DNA of 64,000 nt from Loxodes magnus (lineage: Eukaryota > Ciliophora > Karyorelictea > Loxodida > Loxodidae), in contig CAMPDV010000023.1 of NCBI GenBank assembly GCA_946699065.1, positions 1,302,001 through 1,366,000 of the forward strand. The letters run 5' to 3'. The notes under the pieces were generated by a model. That model was not told where the DNA came from. It saw nothing but the letters and a program-made list of their open reading frames with translations, and made no database searches. The translations under genes were made by a program, and so were the position numbers. This document shows positions 39,251 to 52,226 of this stretch, piece by piece (positions within the stretch are counted from its first letter, which is position 1; each line of letters opens with the position of its first letter).

Positions 39251-42200
39251 TATTTTATATTAATAAAAAGACAGAAATACTAAGTTCAAGCAATTATATT
39301 ATTCAAAAAGAGTCGATTATAAAAACTAATTTTATCTGAAAAAATAAGAGATAGATAATTGAAATTTAAGCGAAGTAATTGGAATTTATAATAAAAATTT
39401 GATACAAAAAATCTTATATACTTAATAAAATTTTTAGTAATATTTTTCACAGTTCTGAAAATACATTAAACGTAATTCCTATATCTCTGTATAGTAATAA
39501 TAATTTTAACTCAAAAAGTGTTTTATTTTTATTAAAAATTTAGAAAAAATAAATAAAAAGGAATCATAAAGAAAAATATATAAGAAAATTTGGGAGTTAA
39601 AAATAGGGCTATAATCTGGAAAATTTGAAGAAACTGTAATTAACATTTAGATATGAATATATTAAAATAAAATTAATTAAGTTTTAATTTCCAGAAGATA
39701 TGGTTATTCATTTAATTTAATAATATGGCTCATTAGATTTATATCTTAAATGTAATTTTATAGTTTATCAATTTATAGATTCTTTATTCTAATATACTTC
39801 AAAATTATTATAGAATAAATAAAATTTTATCTTTAAGCAATTTACGTTTAAGAAATAATTCATTCTTTTTATAATATTTTAAAATGAGAATAAACATATT
39901 TCTATCATTGCTTTAACTCAAGATATGAGAGCCTACACATTTTTTAAATGCATTCTGAGATATGTTTAAGCTTGATTCAAGATATATTTGTTTTTGATAA
40001 AATAAGGAGAATATACTCTACGTTATCAGCCTAAATCATATAAGTATACAGTTAATTTTTATAAGTTTAGTTAAATTATTTATTTTATCCCATTCATTAT
40101 TTTTCTCAAAAGTTTTGTCTTTAAAGCTTTTAAATATAGTAAATAAAACTTAATTTAAAAAATTAAAACCTGCTATTGAATGTGCTTCGCTAGTCCTTCA
40201 TATTATTTAAAATTTAGTTTATTTTAGCATGTAAATTTTCTAAAACAAAAGTAAAATTGTTAAAATATATTTGAAATAAAAAGATTAAAGTAGATATATG
40301 AAAGAATATTTCATAGATTATGGTAATTTAATTATTATTAATATATAAAAATATCAAGCCACGTATATTTAAATTTGCTGTATCATATCAATATTAGTAT
40401 AATCTTGGTATCTTAATTCAATCTTAAAAATTTTTCTTTATATTCTAGACATTTTTTTATAAGCACACTGCTTTTTTAAATTAGTTATACCTAATTTATT
40501 TATCGAAATAAAATGTTTCAAGGGTTTTTAATTATTTTTTATAAATTTCAATAAACATATTTGAGTATTTTTAAATAGAGAAAGAAAAAATTCCAAGAGT
40601 CTAATTTGAAAGCTATTAAAATAAAATTATCTGATATATTTGTATTGTAACACATTTACTACTATTTAAACAACTAATCTTATACTCTATATCATTTTCT
40701 TTTTAGTTCTTATATAGCAAAATAATGAAATCAATGCCTTTTATAATATACTGATTGATTAAAAATATCTAAGAACTAAAACATAATGAAAACAAATCGG
40801 AAATAATATAAAATTTAAGCAATTAAGTTTAGTATCTTGTAATAGCTAAATGCTTCTAAAAGCTATATGTATATACAGAAATACATTTAAACTATATAGA
40901 TGAAAACTTTTATTTTTAAATGATTCAGATAAATTAAAAAAACAACTTTGCTAAAGCATATTCAATTACTAAAAATTACTAATATTCATTTCAATTAACC
41001 ATAAATAGCTTTAAATCAAAATTAGTATTATCATGGGCTTGAGTATAATTGTATAGTGTTAAACAAAGAAATGTTTACTATATCCTTCATTATTTTAATC
41101 ATCATAAATTCTTATAAAATGATGAAGATATATAAGGGACTTATCAAATGCTGTATAAATCACTAATAAATTAAAATACTTCTATATCTTTGATATATAC
41201 AAATATTAAGGTATATTTGAAGTAATAGAGTCTCTTGATATTAATAATTTCAAGCTAGTTCTATTTTTAATTAAATAAGAGTATTATATAATTTATCTCA
41301 AGGCTAAAATAAAAATTACTCAATCATAAGCCTTTCGTTATCACTTTAGAAGAAGGAGCATAGCACTAAAGAGAATAAATTGGGATATTGTGAAATAGAT
41401 AATCTAAGGCAACTATTTCTCTTTATATATATCGGAAGCCTTATTTAGCAAATAACGAAAATATAGTACTATCATATTATAAAAATTTTAAGAATGAATA
41501 TATTGACATTTTAATTTTTAAAGGTTATTAGCTATAAATTATAAAGAAAACAAATATAATTAATAAAAATTCCAAGGCAAATATATTATATAATACACTG
41601 TAAAGCTAGTTTGAATGATGATTTCCTTTTATTTTTGGAATACTTTTAAGAAGTATCTTATCTAATTATATAAACTATAAAGCGAAAAAAGAATCAAACA
41701 TTAGATAAAAAGGCGATAATCAGATTTATTAAAGGTATAAAAAAAGAATCAAAATAGAATTTAATTACTTTTTTGTTAAGTATTATGAATTTATTTCTTT
41801 TAGCAAGCTTAGTGGAAAGATTATTAATTTCGTTAATAATCTATGAGTCTTAGATAAATTATTGGTATGAAAGTTTGCTTTTCAGTAATAAAAATATAAT
41901 AGAGGATAGAATGGTAAATTTGTTAATATAGACTTTCTAGTAAAACTCTTCAGAAATATGAATATATTTTTAAGATATTATTTTGCTTGGATTGCTTAAA
42001 ATTATTTATTTTTACTTTAAATCAAAATTTATTTTTAGAGGCAGATAGAGACTTTGAAAGGACTTTAGTATAATAAACTATATTATCATTAAAAATTTCT
42101 TTGACTTGATTCTATAAAATTTACTATAAAATGAAATGTAAGAATAATAAGACTAATAGCCTTAGTCTTTACATCTACTTTCAAAATACCCTTTTTATTC

Positions 42201-43514
42201 TAAATTAGCTACTTTGATTTAAATACAGACAATAAGCATCTGAAAATTAGAGGAATTATATATATAATATGAATCTTTAGATATATTAGCATTAGTAATT
42301 TTAATAATACAATTATAATAGCCTTTACTAAGAAAAGAGGTAAGAAAAGGGTGCTCAGATAAAATATAATATCCCTATAAGTAAGTTTTGATATAAGCTG
42401 CAAGCATTCTAAATTTAACCTTTAAGAGTATAACTAAATTATCTATAATTCATATAAATAATTAAAATAACTTAAGATAACCAAATTTATTCCATCAATA
42501 GGGAGATTAAACTTATTGCTAAACTTTATCTATAGCAATGCTTATGATTACTATAATTAAACTATTTAAGAGATAAATCTTTTATTTAGATAGTTATAAA
42601 ATCTATTTTAAGTTTTTCAATAGTTAAACATATAAAAGAATTTAAGAAAATGAGTTCTTAAGTCTAATGATTTAATTAAGGGGTTTATCTATCATAAGCA
42701 CAAGAAAAATTACAGGATCTAAGCATTAGACTAAATCAATTACTTTATTTTTATAAAGCTAAGCTTTATATCCTTCTAGTAAGTTTTTAACTAGCACAAA
42801 GAAGAAAATTTTACTTACTAGATAAGCATCATTAATATAATATATAATATAGCCTTTTAATTTATTTATCTTTAGCACACTTATAATTAGTTGATAATCT
42901 GGATTTAATTATAGCAATATAAACCTAAAATAAATTAGAGGAAGCTAATACTTACAAGTAATTTTAGAATCTTTAGAATAGAAAGCTTATATACAATTAC
43001 TAAACTAGTAATTATTTTATTTTAGGGTTGGCAGTTCAATGATATACTTCTTCATAGCTTGTTCTTTTATCTTAAATCATAATGAAATGCTTTATTTATA
43101 GATTTATTTAATGGGAAACTATTTAGATATATAAGTCCTGCTTTGAATAATTAACGTTGAAACTAAGGAGATATGCTTTTATTTTACCAGTTTAAGGAGA
43201 AAAAATATGGATATAATTCTATATAATAAAATATGCTTGGACAAATTTAAATTATTAGATATGATTACTAATTATAGAAAGCTTTTTAGTAATTATTAAA
43301 TTCAAATAATTTAAAAACTTATTGATATATTTAATCATTAGTCTAATATCCAAATGCAAGCTTAAATAATAAAAAATAAATTAGAATAAATCTTTACTTT
43401 AATCATGCTATGTAAAAACTGATGCAGTTTATTATAATAGAAGATTGACATTTAGATAATAAAAATGAGAAATCTTCTCTTTAAGATATGTTTCTTTAGA
43501 TTTACCTCTTGATA
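39251..43514. other. AT-rich spacer and upstream part of duplication unit 3
   Basis: No confident gene. From about 40400 on, scattered similarity to the stretch before receptor copy 2 marks the upstream part of the duplicated unit. A plus-strand frame is open over long parts but shows only weak amino-acid similarity with the copy 2 equivalent, so decay is more likely than function. Confidence 0.4.
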
Positions 43515-43675
43515 TTTTTTGATGTTTATATGAAGCTTTTACTAAATTACTTGATTCTCATTAAATCTAATTATTTATTTAATTAGGATTTATTCACTAA
43601 TATTTCACAATTAGTTAATTAATGCTTTAGTGAATTTACACTTAAACTATTTGCTTTATTTTCTTTTTTATAAAA

Positions 43676-46600
43676 ATGAATACTTATAAAATTATCTTCT
43701 TTACCTTTTTATTTCTAGCTATTCAACCAACTCAATCTTTAAAGATTCTGCTAGTCAGTTCCCCTCATACCATTTCTTCCCTTCCGTTATTTATTCAGTA
43801 TTCGATCTTTTTAAGTTAATTCAACAATACCAACTTCCTTCCTATTCCTTTGCAGTTGAAAACTCCTTACTTTTAACTGAAAGATATCTAACCCATAATA
43901 AGAAGTTAAGGCATTAAAATAATCCTGGATATCACTCAAAACAAGCTATATACAATAAGACTTAATTACCTACAACTAAAATGCCTTCATTTTGTTGCCT
44001 ATCGCATAGAAGACTAATTTAAACAAGGAAATACTTACTAAATAATGCCTACTTATAGATAAGAGGGTGAAGCTCTGCAGGCTTTATTTGAATATCTAGG
44101 GTTTGATAGAATTTCTTATATAAACTAGCATGATGAAAGATACTACAAGCCACAAGAATTTATAGACTAAAACAAAGTTAAGATTTCCACTTCTATAAAT
44201 ATACCTCAAACTTCTTATCCAGACTAAGTTGGATATACTTGCTACGATGCTTATATATAATAGAAACTTATGAATGAATTTCCTAAGTCTATAAGAATTT
44301 ATGGCTCAAATAAAGTTCTTTTATAAGCAGACTTTTGCTGGCAAGCATTCATTCTGTATTTTGCTACTTAGTTTAGAATGACTGGAGTATAGTTTTCATG
44401 GTTTAATGGCCTTGAAGCTTCGTTTATAATAAATCAGCTGATAATTGTAATAATCTAATAAGTAGCTAATATACATCTCGATATTTTATCGAATGGAATG
44501 ATAACACTAACTCCTAAAGGATTTGTTCCTCTGACTTATTTACATTTTACAGGCTATTATATAATAAGCTTTCTAACTTTCATTGATTAACTAAACTATA
44601 ATAAAGACTTAAACTTCGACGATAGTATTTTAGAAATATTTGAGGAATTTAAAGATTAATACTTTCTAAGTAATAGAGTAATGAAAGCTTATTTTTCTGT
44701 TTATAATACATAGAAGGAAAATAACGTAGAGGTAATTTCAATTATCAATAACTAAGTTATTTAGCTATCTTAGATAATATTCCCAGGACCAAGTAATATT
44801 CCTCCTAATAAGTATGTAACTATAGAAATATCATATAACACCAACTCTAATTTACCAGATGATCAAAACACTAACATCACACGTATGAATCCTCCATTAC
44901 ACGTTCCTTGCATTATAAATCATATAGATAAGACTCTAGCTTCCTTACTAACTGATATATTTAGACTAATCCTCTTACTTTTGGAGTAGATTCTTAAGAC
45001 TTTAACGGCACTTTAAACGATGTTGTAAAAAATGTTTATGATTTAGGAGTTGCACACTAAGGAAGTTTGGAAATGAACAGCTGGATGTTGGTATATTAGA
45101 TATTTAGGAAAGTAAATATAAATATACCTTATTTATATTCAAGCAAATAAGATTAACTACAAAATATATAAGAAAACCCTAAAGCTTTTAATAACTATGT
45201 TTCATGAGAGGAATTTGGATACCTTTATATCAAGTTTTTGGAAGCTAATAAATGAAACAAGTTTGGGTTGTTCTTCCAATAATATGAACCTTCTGATAAG
45301 AACATTCATGATAAAATAGCTTTATGAGCTTAAGAAAAATCTAAAACTATCTTAAATTCTAACGATACTACTTTTTTATCCGACTCCTAAAAATATAACT
45401 AGACCATATATGATGAAATAGCTACTTAAATTATGAAGAGAGAAATAAGAGTTATTTTAGCTTATCCTGCAGTAAATTTGCTACAGTCAATTTCAGATAA
45501 AATAGCTCATTCCGGTTGAGAAGAAGGTGACACAAATTTTATATTTATGTAGAGTGCTAGCATCATAGAAAATTCCACAATCTAATATAATTTAGGAACT
45601 AAATTGAAAAAGATACTACATGGATCTGTCACTATCACAACAGTATAATATGTAGGAGAAGACGGACAAACTCTGATGGCAACATAATAAGAATGCTCAG
45701 ATATTCCGGTTTCTCCTTGCTATTACGCTGAATAGCTTAAAATTATTGCTCATGGTATATATGATTGCTTAGACAAAGGAACTAATTATCAAGATCCTGA
45801 TATTCTAGCATAAAATATAAGATATTCAAAATTTACAGGATGTAGTGGAACAGTCAGATTTTAATACACTTTAAACTTTAGAGATAAAGCTAATTTCTAC
45901 TTCGTTAAGAATATTTACGATTATAATTGGAAATTATATGAAATACCCTATATATAATACTGTCCAACTTGTGCAAGCATTTGAACAGTGTTGACAAATA
46001 TATCAATGTGAAATGATAATAAAACAACCATTCCTAAAGACTCATACGAAATTTACTAAGAGACGTGTGATTTTTCAGAGCAAAGAGTATATGAATTTTA
46101 AAGGGCAGTTCTATCCTTTATTTTTTAAATGGTTGGACTTTTAGTTTATACAAGCCTGATTGTAGCTTATGGTTTAAAAATTTGGAGAAATCACAAAGTA
46201 AGCATTTTAGAGAAAGAAGATATCATGAGTACAGACGATAAAATATTTATCTTCACTTTGGTTGTGTAAGTAATATAATATGTAACAATGGGACCAGATT
46301 TAAAATATTTAGTACCTTCCTCTATTAGCATAAGTTTGAATATAGTATCCTTAAACTTTATTCAAATAAGAATGGATGCTTCTATCTTTTGGTTTAACTA
46401 CTTTCTATGCATATCTTTAGCCTTTCTAACTATTATCTTAGACTTAGCTTTTTTATTCTAATTTGAAGTGAGGTGCAAAAATAATTGGCTACTAAGAAAA
46501 ATAGGTTAATTTTCCTTTGTCTTTTCAGCTTCTTTAATAAAAGTGACTCTAACTCCAATTATTTACATTCTAATAGAAACTTATAAATGTACTTATGGAA

Positions 46601-47688
46601 GAGATGATAACTTAGACTCTAAAATAGATCTTAAGGAAGGATTCTTGGACATGGATTGCTAAGAATAATGTCTTAGCAGTCTACATATTCAAACAATTAT
46701 ACTTACAAGTTGCACCTTAATTATTTACCTTCCCTTAACAGTTTTAATACGTCCTCATTGGTAAATACTCTAGAAAGATACTTTGCATATAAGATATCAA
46801 GGTTGGTATTTAATAACTTAAAGTGCAGTTTAGATATTTGTAGGAGTACTGAAGTAAATGCTTAAGCAGTTTTATCCAAGAGTCCATGCAATAATATACT
46901 CCTTCTTATTCCTTTCTCTTGCTATTCTAGTGTGAATAAAAAAGCCAATTAACTACTTAAAAATAAATTAGATGCTGTTTTTTGCATTTCTACTAACTTC
47001 ATATATTACAGCAATAGTAGCAGTAGCTATTGAAGCTAGTGATCTTGTGGTTCTAATTATGTAAATAATATTACTTTCAGGTAGCTTAATTATTGTAAAA
47101 GTAGGATAAAAAATAGTAGAAAGATATCCAGTTCTGTTGAAGTAAGTATAGCCTAACTTATTAACACTATTCAAATTTGCATTTAATCATAAAGCAGATG
47201 CAAATATACTTAAGGAGCATATAAAAGCTTAAAATGAAATAATATAAAAAGAAAGATAAAAATTATGTGAAAGCTTAAAATAATGAATGGAAGAAGAAAA
47301 AATACTCCCAGAACGTTTGCAAAAACTTTCCATAATGCTTTAAGGGGAGCAAATAATCTTGAGCTTAAAAGATGAAAAAATAAAACTCACAGTAGAGGAA
47401 AGTCAAGAAATAAAAAATTTAGTAGAAACATTATAAAATAAAGCAGAAAATCAAAATATTACCAATACTTTCAATTTCATAGACACAAATTTCGCATAAT
47501 AAACTGAAAAACCTGCATTAAGACCTAGATCTGAATAAGATGAATAATTGATAATTAATGATAAAAAAATTTCGATAAAAATCGAATAAGCTTAGGCTCA
47601 AAAAAAAGAAGCTGCTTATTCTTTTAAAATAATTTAAGAAGGAGATGAAATATTTTAGAAGAGAAGAGAGAAAACATTTGTAGGTTGA
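43676..47688 (+). pseudogene. Receptor-like multi-pass membrane protein, copy 3, frameshifted
   Basis: Third copy. Start, signal peptide and ectodomain match copies 1 and 2, but one base is missing near 44926: the codons for His-Ile-Arg-Gln seen in copy 1 become His-Ile-Asp-Lys and the frame moves. The span from ATG to the aligned TGA (47686-47688) is 4013 nt, i.e. -1 modulo 3, so no second indel restores the frame. Downstream the old frame still reads through all membrane segments, so the lesion is recent, a sequencing/assembly error, or bypassed. The last 370 bp (from about 47300) are replaced by a clearly different but still Glu/Lys-rich coiled-coil tail ending REKTFVG-TGA. A dense cluster of substitutions at about 44340-44365 is private to this copy. 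If the base is restored on re-sequencing, this is a normal gene. Confidence 0.7.
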
Positions 47689-49313
47689 ATAAATTTAATT
47701 TATATATTTATATGATATTCTTTTAAACTTTATAGAGTAAGCATAAACTTCATTGGTATTAAATCTTCTTTTCAGACAAAACTTTTAATATATTCTCTCG
47801 TTATAAATGGAAAAAGTATTCTAGTTGAAGTTTATCTTTTTTATTATTTAATCTTTGGAGTATATTTTGGGTTAAAGATAATCTCCTAATAAATAACCAT
47901 TTCTTAATAATTTTTCTTCTAAATTTATTTAAATTTCTTCCTTTTTTAAGCATTTTAATTTAAATTCCTATATTCGGGATTTTCATATACTAATCAATTT
48001 AGAAATTATTTTTAGGTTAATACATTGAAATAAGTATAAAAGGATAAATTTTATAAAATAATAATTAAAGAGATCTGATTGATTAAGATTACTTACATCC
48101 TGAAGAATTTAATGTGCAAATGATTATTTCAATTTTAGCATTAGGACTGTAGCAGCTGGAAAGGACTTTTTATCAATCATATGCTTTAATGAATAAATAA
48201 TAAGTTTAAATGAGAAAAGAAATTAAATTAAATAGTTAACTTGATAAGTTTTGTTGGTATACTAATATAATTTAGTTCTAAAATAGATTTGCTAGTTCTG
48301 CTCGCTTGAAGTAATATAGATGTAATTACAATCTCTATAGATTTATTCATTTAGTTGCTAATTTTAAAATTTTTATTAATTTGGATGAAATATAAGGGAA
48401 AACTATGTGCCTTTAAAGAAACTAAAGATTATTCTTGAGTTTCGCTACCTCATATTTGCAACATATTACTCTATTAATTACTATTTAGAAAAGCAAGCTT
48501 AAGATATACTTATTCACTAATATAAAGAAAAGTAAATTGATTGCCTTTTTTATTTGACTTTTGAGATTTAATTTAATGTAATGCATTCTTTCCATCATAC
48601 TTAATGCCATTTAAAAAAGACAGATTAATTTATTATTCATAAGCTTTCCTTTAATTTTATAGCATAACTTTTGCAGATGTATTCAAATAATTTGCAAATT
48701 TAGCCTAATTTAATTTAATTTAATTTAATTCTCCTTCTCAAAAATATGAAAGAAAGGAATTTAATATTTTGCGCTATTCTATTTTTTTACTAAAATTATA
48801 ACCTAAAACAATAATAAAAAGGCGTTTTACGTCGAATGTACATTTCTATTTTTCAGTCATGAATTAAGCTTGTATTTTTAAGCAGCTTTTCTTTTTTGTG
48901 CTATTGACTCTATTGCTTAAAAAATTTGAAATACCTAAAAATTTAATTTCAATAATAGTTTCTTAAGCCTAATATGAAATCAACAAAGCATTTAGCATAC
49001 TTTATGTTTAATTCTTAAAAGCCCTAACTTATTTGACTATTCTATTAATTTCAAAGAATTTAAGCTACACTAACCTAAAATAATGCTTAATTTCCTTCTA
49101 TCTGATAAATATCAATCATATAGAGATCTAAGTACAAAATTATCATTATAGTCAGATAAGATTACTAATAATAGACTAAATATATTAGAGTGCTTCCCAC
49201 TCTTGCAGTAGAGATTAAAGAAATTGAAATATGTGAGTATATAAGACTTAGTAAGGTTTTAATCTTTCTAATATATTTTTAATTTTAGTAAAGCATAAAT
49301 AGATGTATTACTA
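47689..49313. other. AT-rich spacer after receptor copy 3
   Basis: No supported gene. A (TTTAA)n run at about 48706-48730 resembles the tail of the zinc-knuckle elements, but the adjacent sequence is not recognisable as one. Confidence 0.45.
48706..48730. repeat. (TTTAA)n short tandem repeat
   Basis: About five TTTAA units. The same unit forms the 3' tail of zinc-knuckle elements at 28202 and 49332, so it may be the remnant of one. Confidence 0.6.
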
Positions 49314-49331
49314 ATTTAAAATTAAGTACAT

Positions 49332-49670
49332 TAAATTAAATTAAAGTGTTAAAGAAGGATCGTCTACTTAAGAGCTTCCTACTTCCCTATCCAACAAAAA
49401 GGAACTTGATCTCAAGGTGGTCTTCTCCTCCCTTCACTATCAAGTTTTCGGAATGGTTGTCTCTTCATATAGCTTGCTTTCTTCTTATAAATTTCTCCAT
49501 TCCTGGTTGGGTAAAATTAGGTTAGGTCATTCCATATTTTCTATTAAATCTTCTTTCTCTTCCAGCATCGTCTCCATAGGTGGTATGTTCTCCTGCAGAT
49601 GTAACATTTTTTCCTAAAATATTTCTCTTTAGTTTGTTCAATTGGCTTATTATTCTCTTATTCGATCTTC
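49332..49670 (-). mobile_element. Zinc-knuckle retroposon, copy 5 (5'-truncated)
   Basis: Only the last 339 bp of the element, between 18-bp repeats with one mismatch: ATTTAAAATTAAGTACAT (49314-49331) and ATTTAACATTAAGTACAT (49671-49688). On the minus strand the frame starts inside the ORF and reads the knuckle CYICRRTYHLWRRC, the Trp/Lys segment, then TGA; the 3' end GGAAGTAGGAA...CTTTAAT and a TTTAA tail match copy 2. Truncation at the 5' end with an intact 3' end and duplication is the signature of target-primed reverse transcription. Confidence 0.8.
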
Positions 49671-49688
49671 ATTTAACATTAAGTACAT

Positions 49689-50460
49689 ATTAGCTTTATA
49701 TTCTAAGCTATCATACTAAAAAATTTACATTAAGCTAATATTAATTTCCATATATTTTCAAGTTATATCTAATATATTAAACATTTAGCCTTAGGTTATG
49801 CCCAAGACTTTTGAAGCTAAATTGTAAAACTTCACTAAATATATTTATTGCTAGAGAATAAATAACTCTTAAGAATTTAGTGGAAGGTAATAAAGTAAAT
49901 AATGAAAGATATTAAATAAGGCTAACTCTTAAGATTTATTTTACTATGTCATAGTATCTTATCTTTCTCACTACTACCCAGATTTAGTTTTTCATTTAGT
50001 TGTCTTAAAATTTAAGTAAAATATTAACTCACTAGATTGATAATAAAGAAAATCAAATAGAAGAACTAAATATTAAAGTTTAAAATCGTATAGAATACAG
50101 CATTATAATATAAAGGCTTTTACTTTTATTATTATGATTGAAAGCAAAATTTGGAAATAAAACTGCATAATTTACTAAATTTATTTAGCTTTGATTATAT
50201 TTTTTAACCATTTTCATAAGATAAATAGAATTTTATTATTCTTTTTATTTAAAAATGATATAGAAATAAAGATTAGTAGTTTATTAATTTATTTAGCCTC
50301 TTTATCTTATTTTTTGCCTAATTACTATAATTTTAAAGGAAGTTTTATCTTTATTTTATTTACTACAAAAAAGATACTTTAAATATTATTTCTCTCTTCT
50401 AAATAAAAACCTTATTAGCTAATACTAAGTCTGCTATAATAATTTCAGCATTCGTTTTTT
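49689..50460. other. AT-rich spacer, no gene seen
   Basis: No supported feature. An open frame at 50191-50382 is a low-complexity Phe/Ile/Lys string without recognisable content. Confidence 0.45.
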
Positions 50461-52065
50461 TCAATTGATAGTTTAAATCTTTATATTTATTGAGATTATA
50501 TAGCTTTTATCTTTTACTATGTAACTCTCTAAATAAGATATAATATAAAAATCAGAAGAATTTTCTATTTTATATGGTTTCACCACTTTAAGTTATTTCT
50601 ATCTCTTGTTAGTTTATTTTAGAATATAGAAATCTTAAATTTTGCTTAATTTCATTTTGTTGGAATATTTAACTTTAATGTCCTCTTAATTTACTATTTA
50701 ATACTCCTCCTTTTTCTATCTTTCTAATATAATATGATATCCAATTCTTGGCTAAAGATCTTTCATATATTTTAAATCTTTAAATTTAGTTTTAATTTGC
50801 AAATCAATCCAACTTTTACAAGTTTAAAATTATAGATACCATAAGATAAAATTCCTTAGCTAATAAATGAATAGCAAAGCTTAATCTCATTAGTTAGTCA
50901 TAATTTCTTCTTCTATGACTTATTAATCAACTATTCAGTAAAAATAGAATCAAACTATTAACACATAAAGTATTATAAACTAGCAGCCAAACCAATTCTA
51001 ATCTGATATATCTATATATTAGTTCCCTTATTATAGTTATGCTTTTACTGAAGATATCTATACAGGATGGAATTAAATATAATAAAGCTATTTTATCATT
51101 ATTTATTAATCTACTCTAATTTAATTATAAGCTTAATACTGCTGATTGTGTAAACTTATTTGTGTATCTCAATTATATAATCTTTATTAGTTCATTTCCA
51201 AATTAGCTGGATATAATTATTTCATCCACAGTTCTATGGATACTTTTTTTATATTATATAGCAGCTTTAATATTATAAACTGGAATTTAAAAATAAAACT
51301 TTAAATTTCGCTTCGATATAATCTAATTTTAACTAAGATCATGATATATAAAAGCTTTGTAGAAGGATTAATGTTTTTATCATTTATATCAAGTATGTAC
51401 TCTAATAGTACTTAAATAGAGAAAATTAATAGTTCTTTATTAATAAAAATTTGACTAAAGAAAATAAATCTATTTATATAACTATTTTAGTTTTTAGCTC
51501 TTTTTATCATAGAATCTTCATATATCGCCATATCATTAGATAGATATAATTTAAACATCTTGCTTTATAAAAATTTGATTAAGTTACTTTTTTTAATTCC
51601 ATATGGATTTGTTAATAACTAAGGAATTTTTATAAGCTTATTAAACTCTAATGGTTAATCTCTATATTAATGATCATAAACTTTTACTATTTTGATTTCA
51701 TAGCTAAACCTTAGGAGAAATGTATTAAAGTTATCCTTTAAAAAGGTATATCTATTATCTATGTTATTAAATAACTTATAGTAAAGCATTTGGCAGCTTG
51801 TACTCTAGATTTGACTTAAAATCTTCATAAAAATTAATGTCTCAAGTTAGAAATTTGATAGATGCTTTAGAACGAAGTTAAGAGAATATAAAGAAAGTAT
51901 TAAAAAAATAAATAGTAAGAAGTATTATATTAATTTAAATGGAATAATAGCCTAGTTATTTATAGTTATTTATAGCTAGTTTATTTTATTATGCAATTTG
52001 GAAATTTTATAGCTTTATTAATTTAAAATGCTTATTAAAGTCATCAAATCAAATTTAATTTTCAT
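50461..52065 (-). CDS. Hypothetical protein, weak candidate
   Basis: Open for 534 codons from ATG at 52065 to TGA at 50461-50463 with a few TGA-coded Trp. The central part (KIPQLLTNPYGIKKSNLIKF and LYLSNDMAIYEDSMIKRAK) reads like ordinary protein; a hydrophobic segment lies near residues 50-70 and another near 375. No domain is recognised. A second frame is open over the same stretch, and AT-rich noise read with this code tends to look open, so support is weak. It would lie downstream of the Rab gene on the same strand, with about 160 bp between. Confidence 0.3.
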
Positions 52066-52226
52066 GCTTATTATTTCCAAGAGACAATCTATATAATTGA
52101 TTATATAAAAAATTGCTTGTGTATCTATCTAATAGTTTAATTTCTATTGCTTATGTTTATTATTTTTAATTGATAGAGTTAGCAAAAATAGAGGATAGAA
52201 TTAAAAAGATATTTAATTTATCATTG

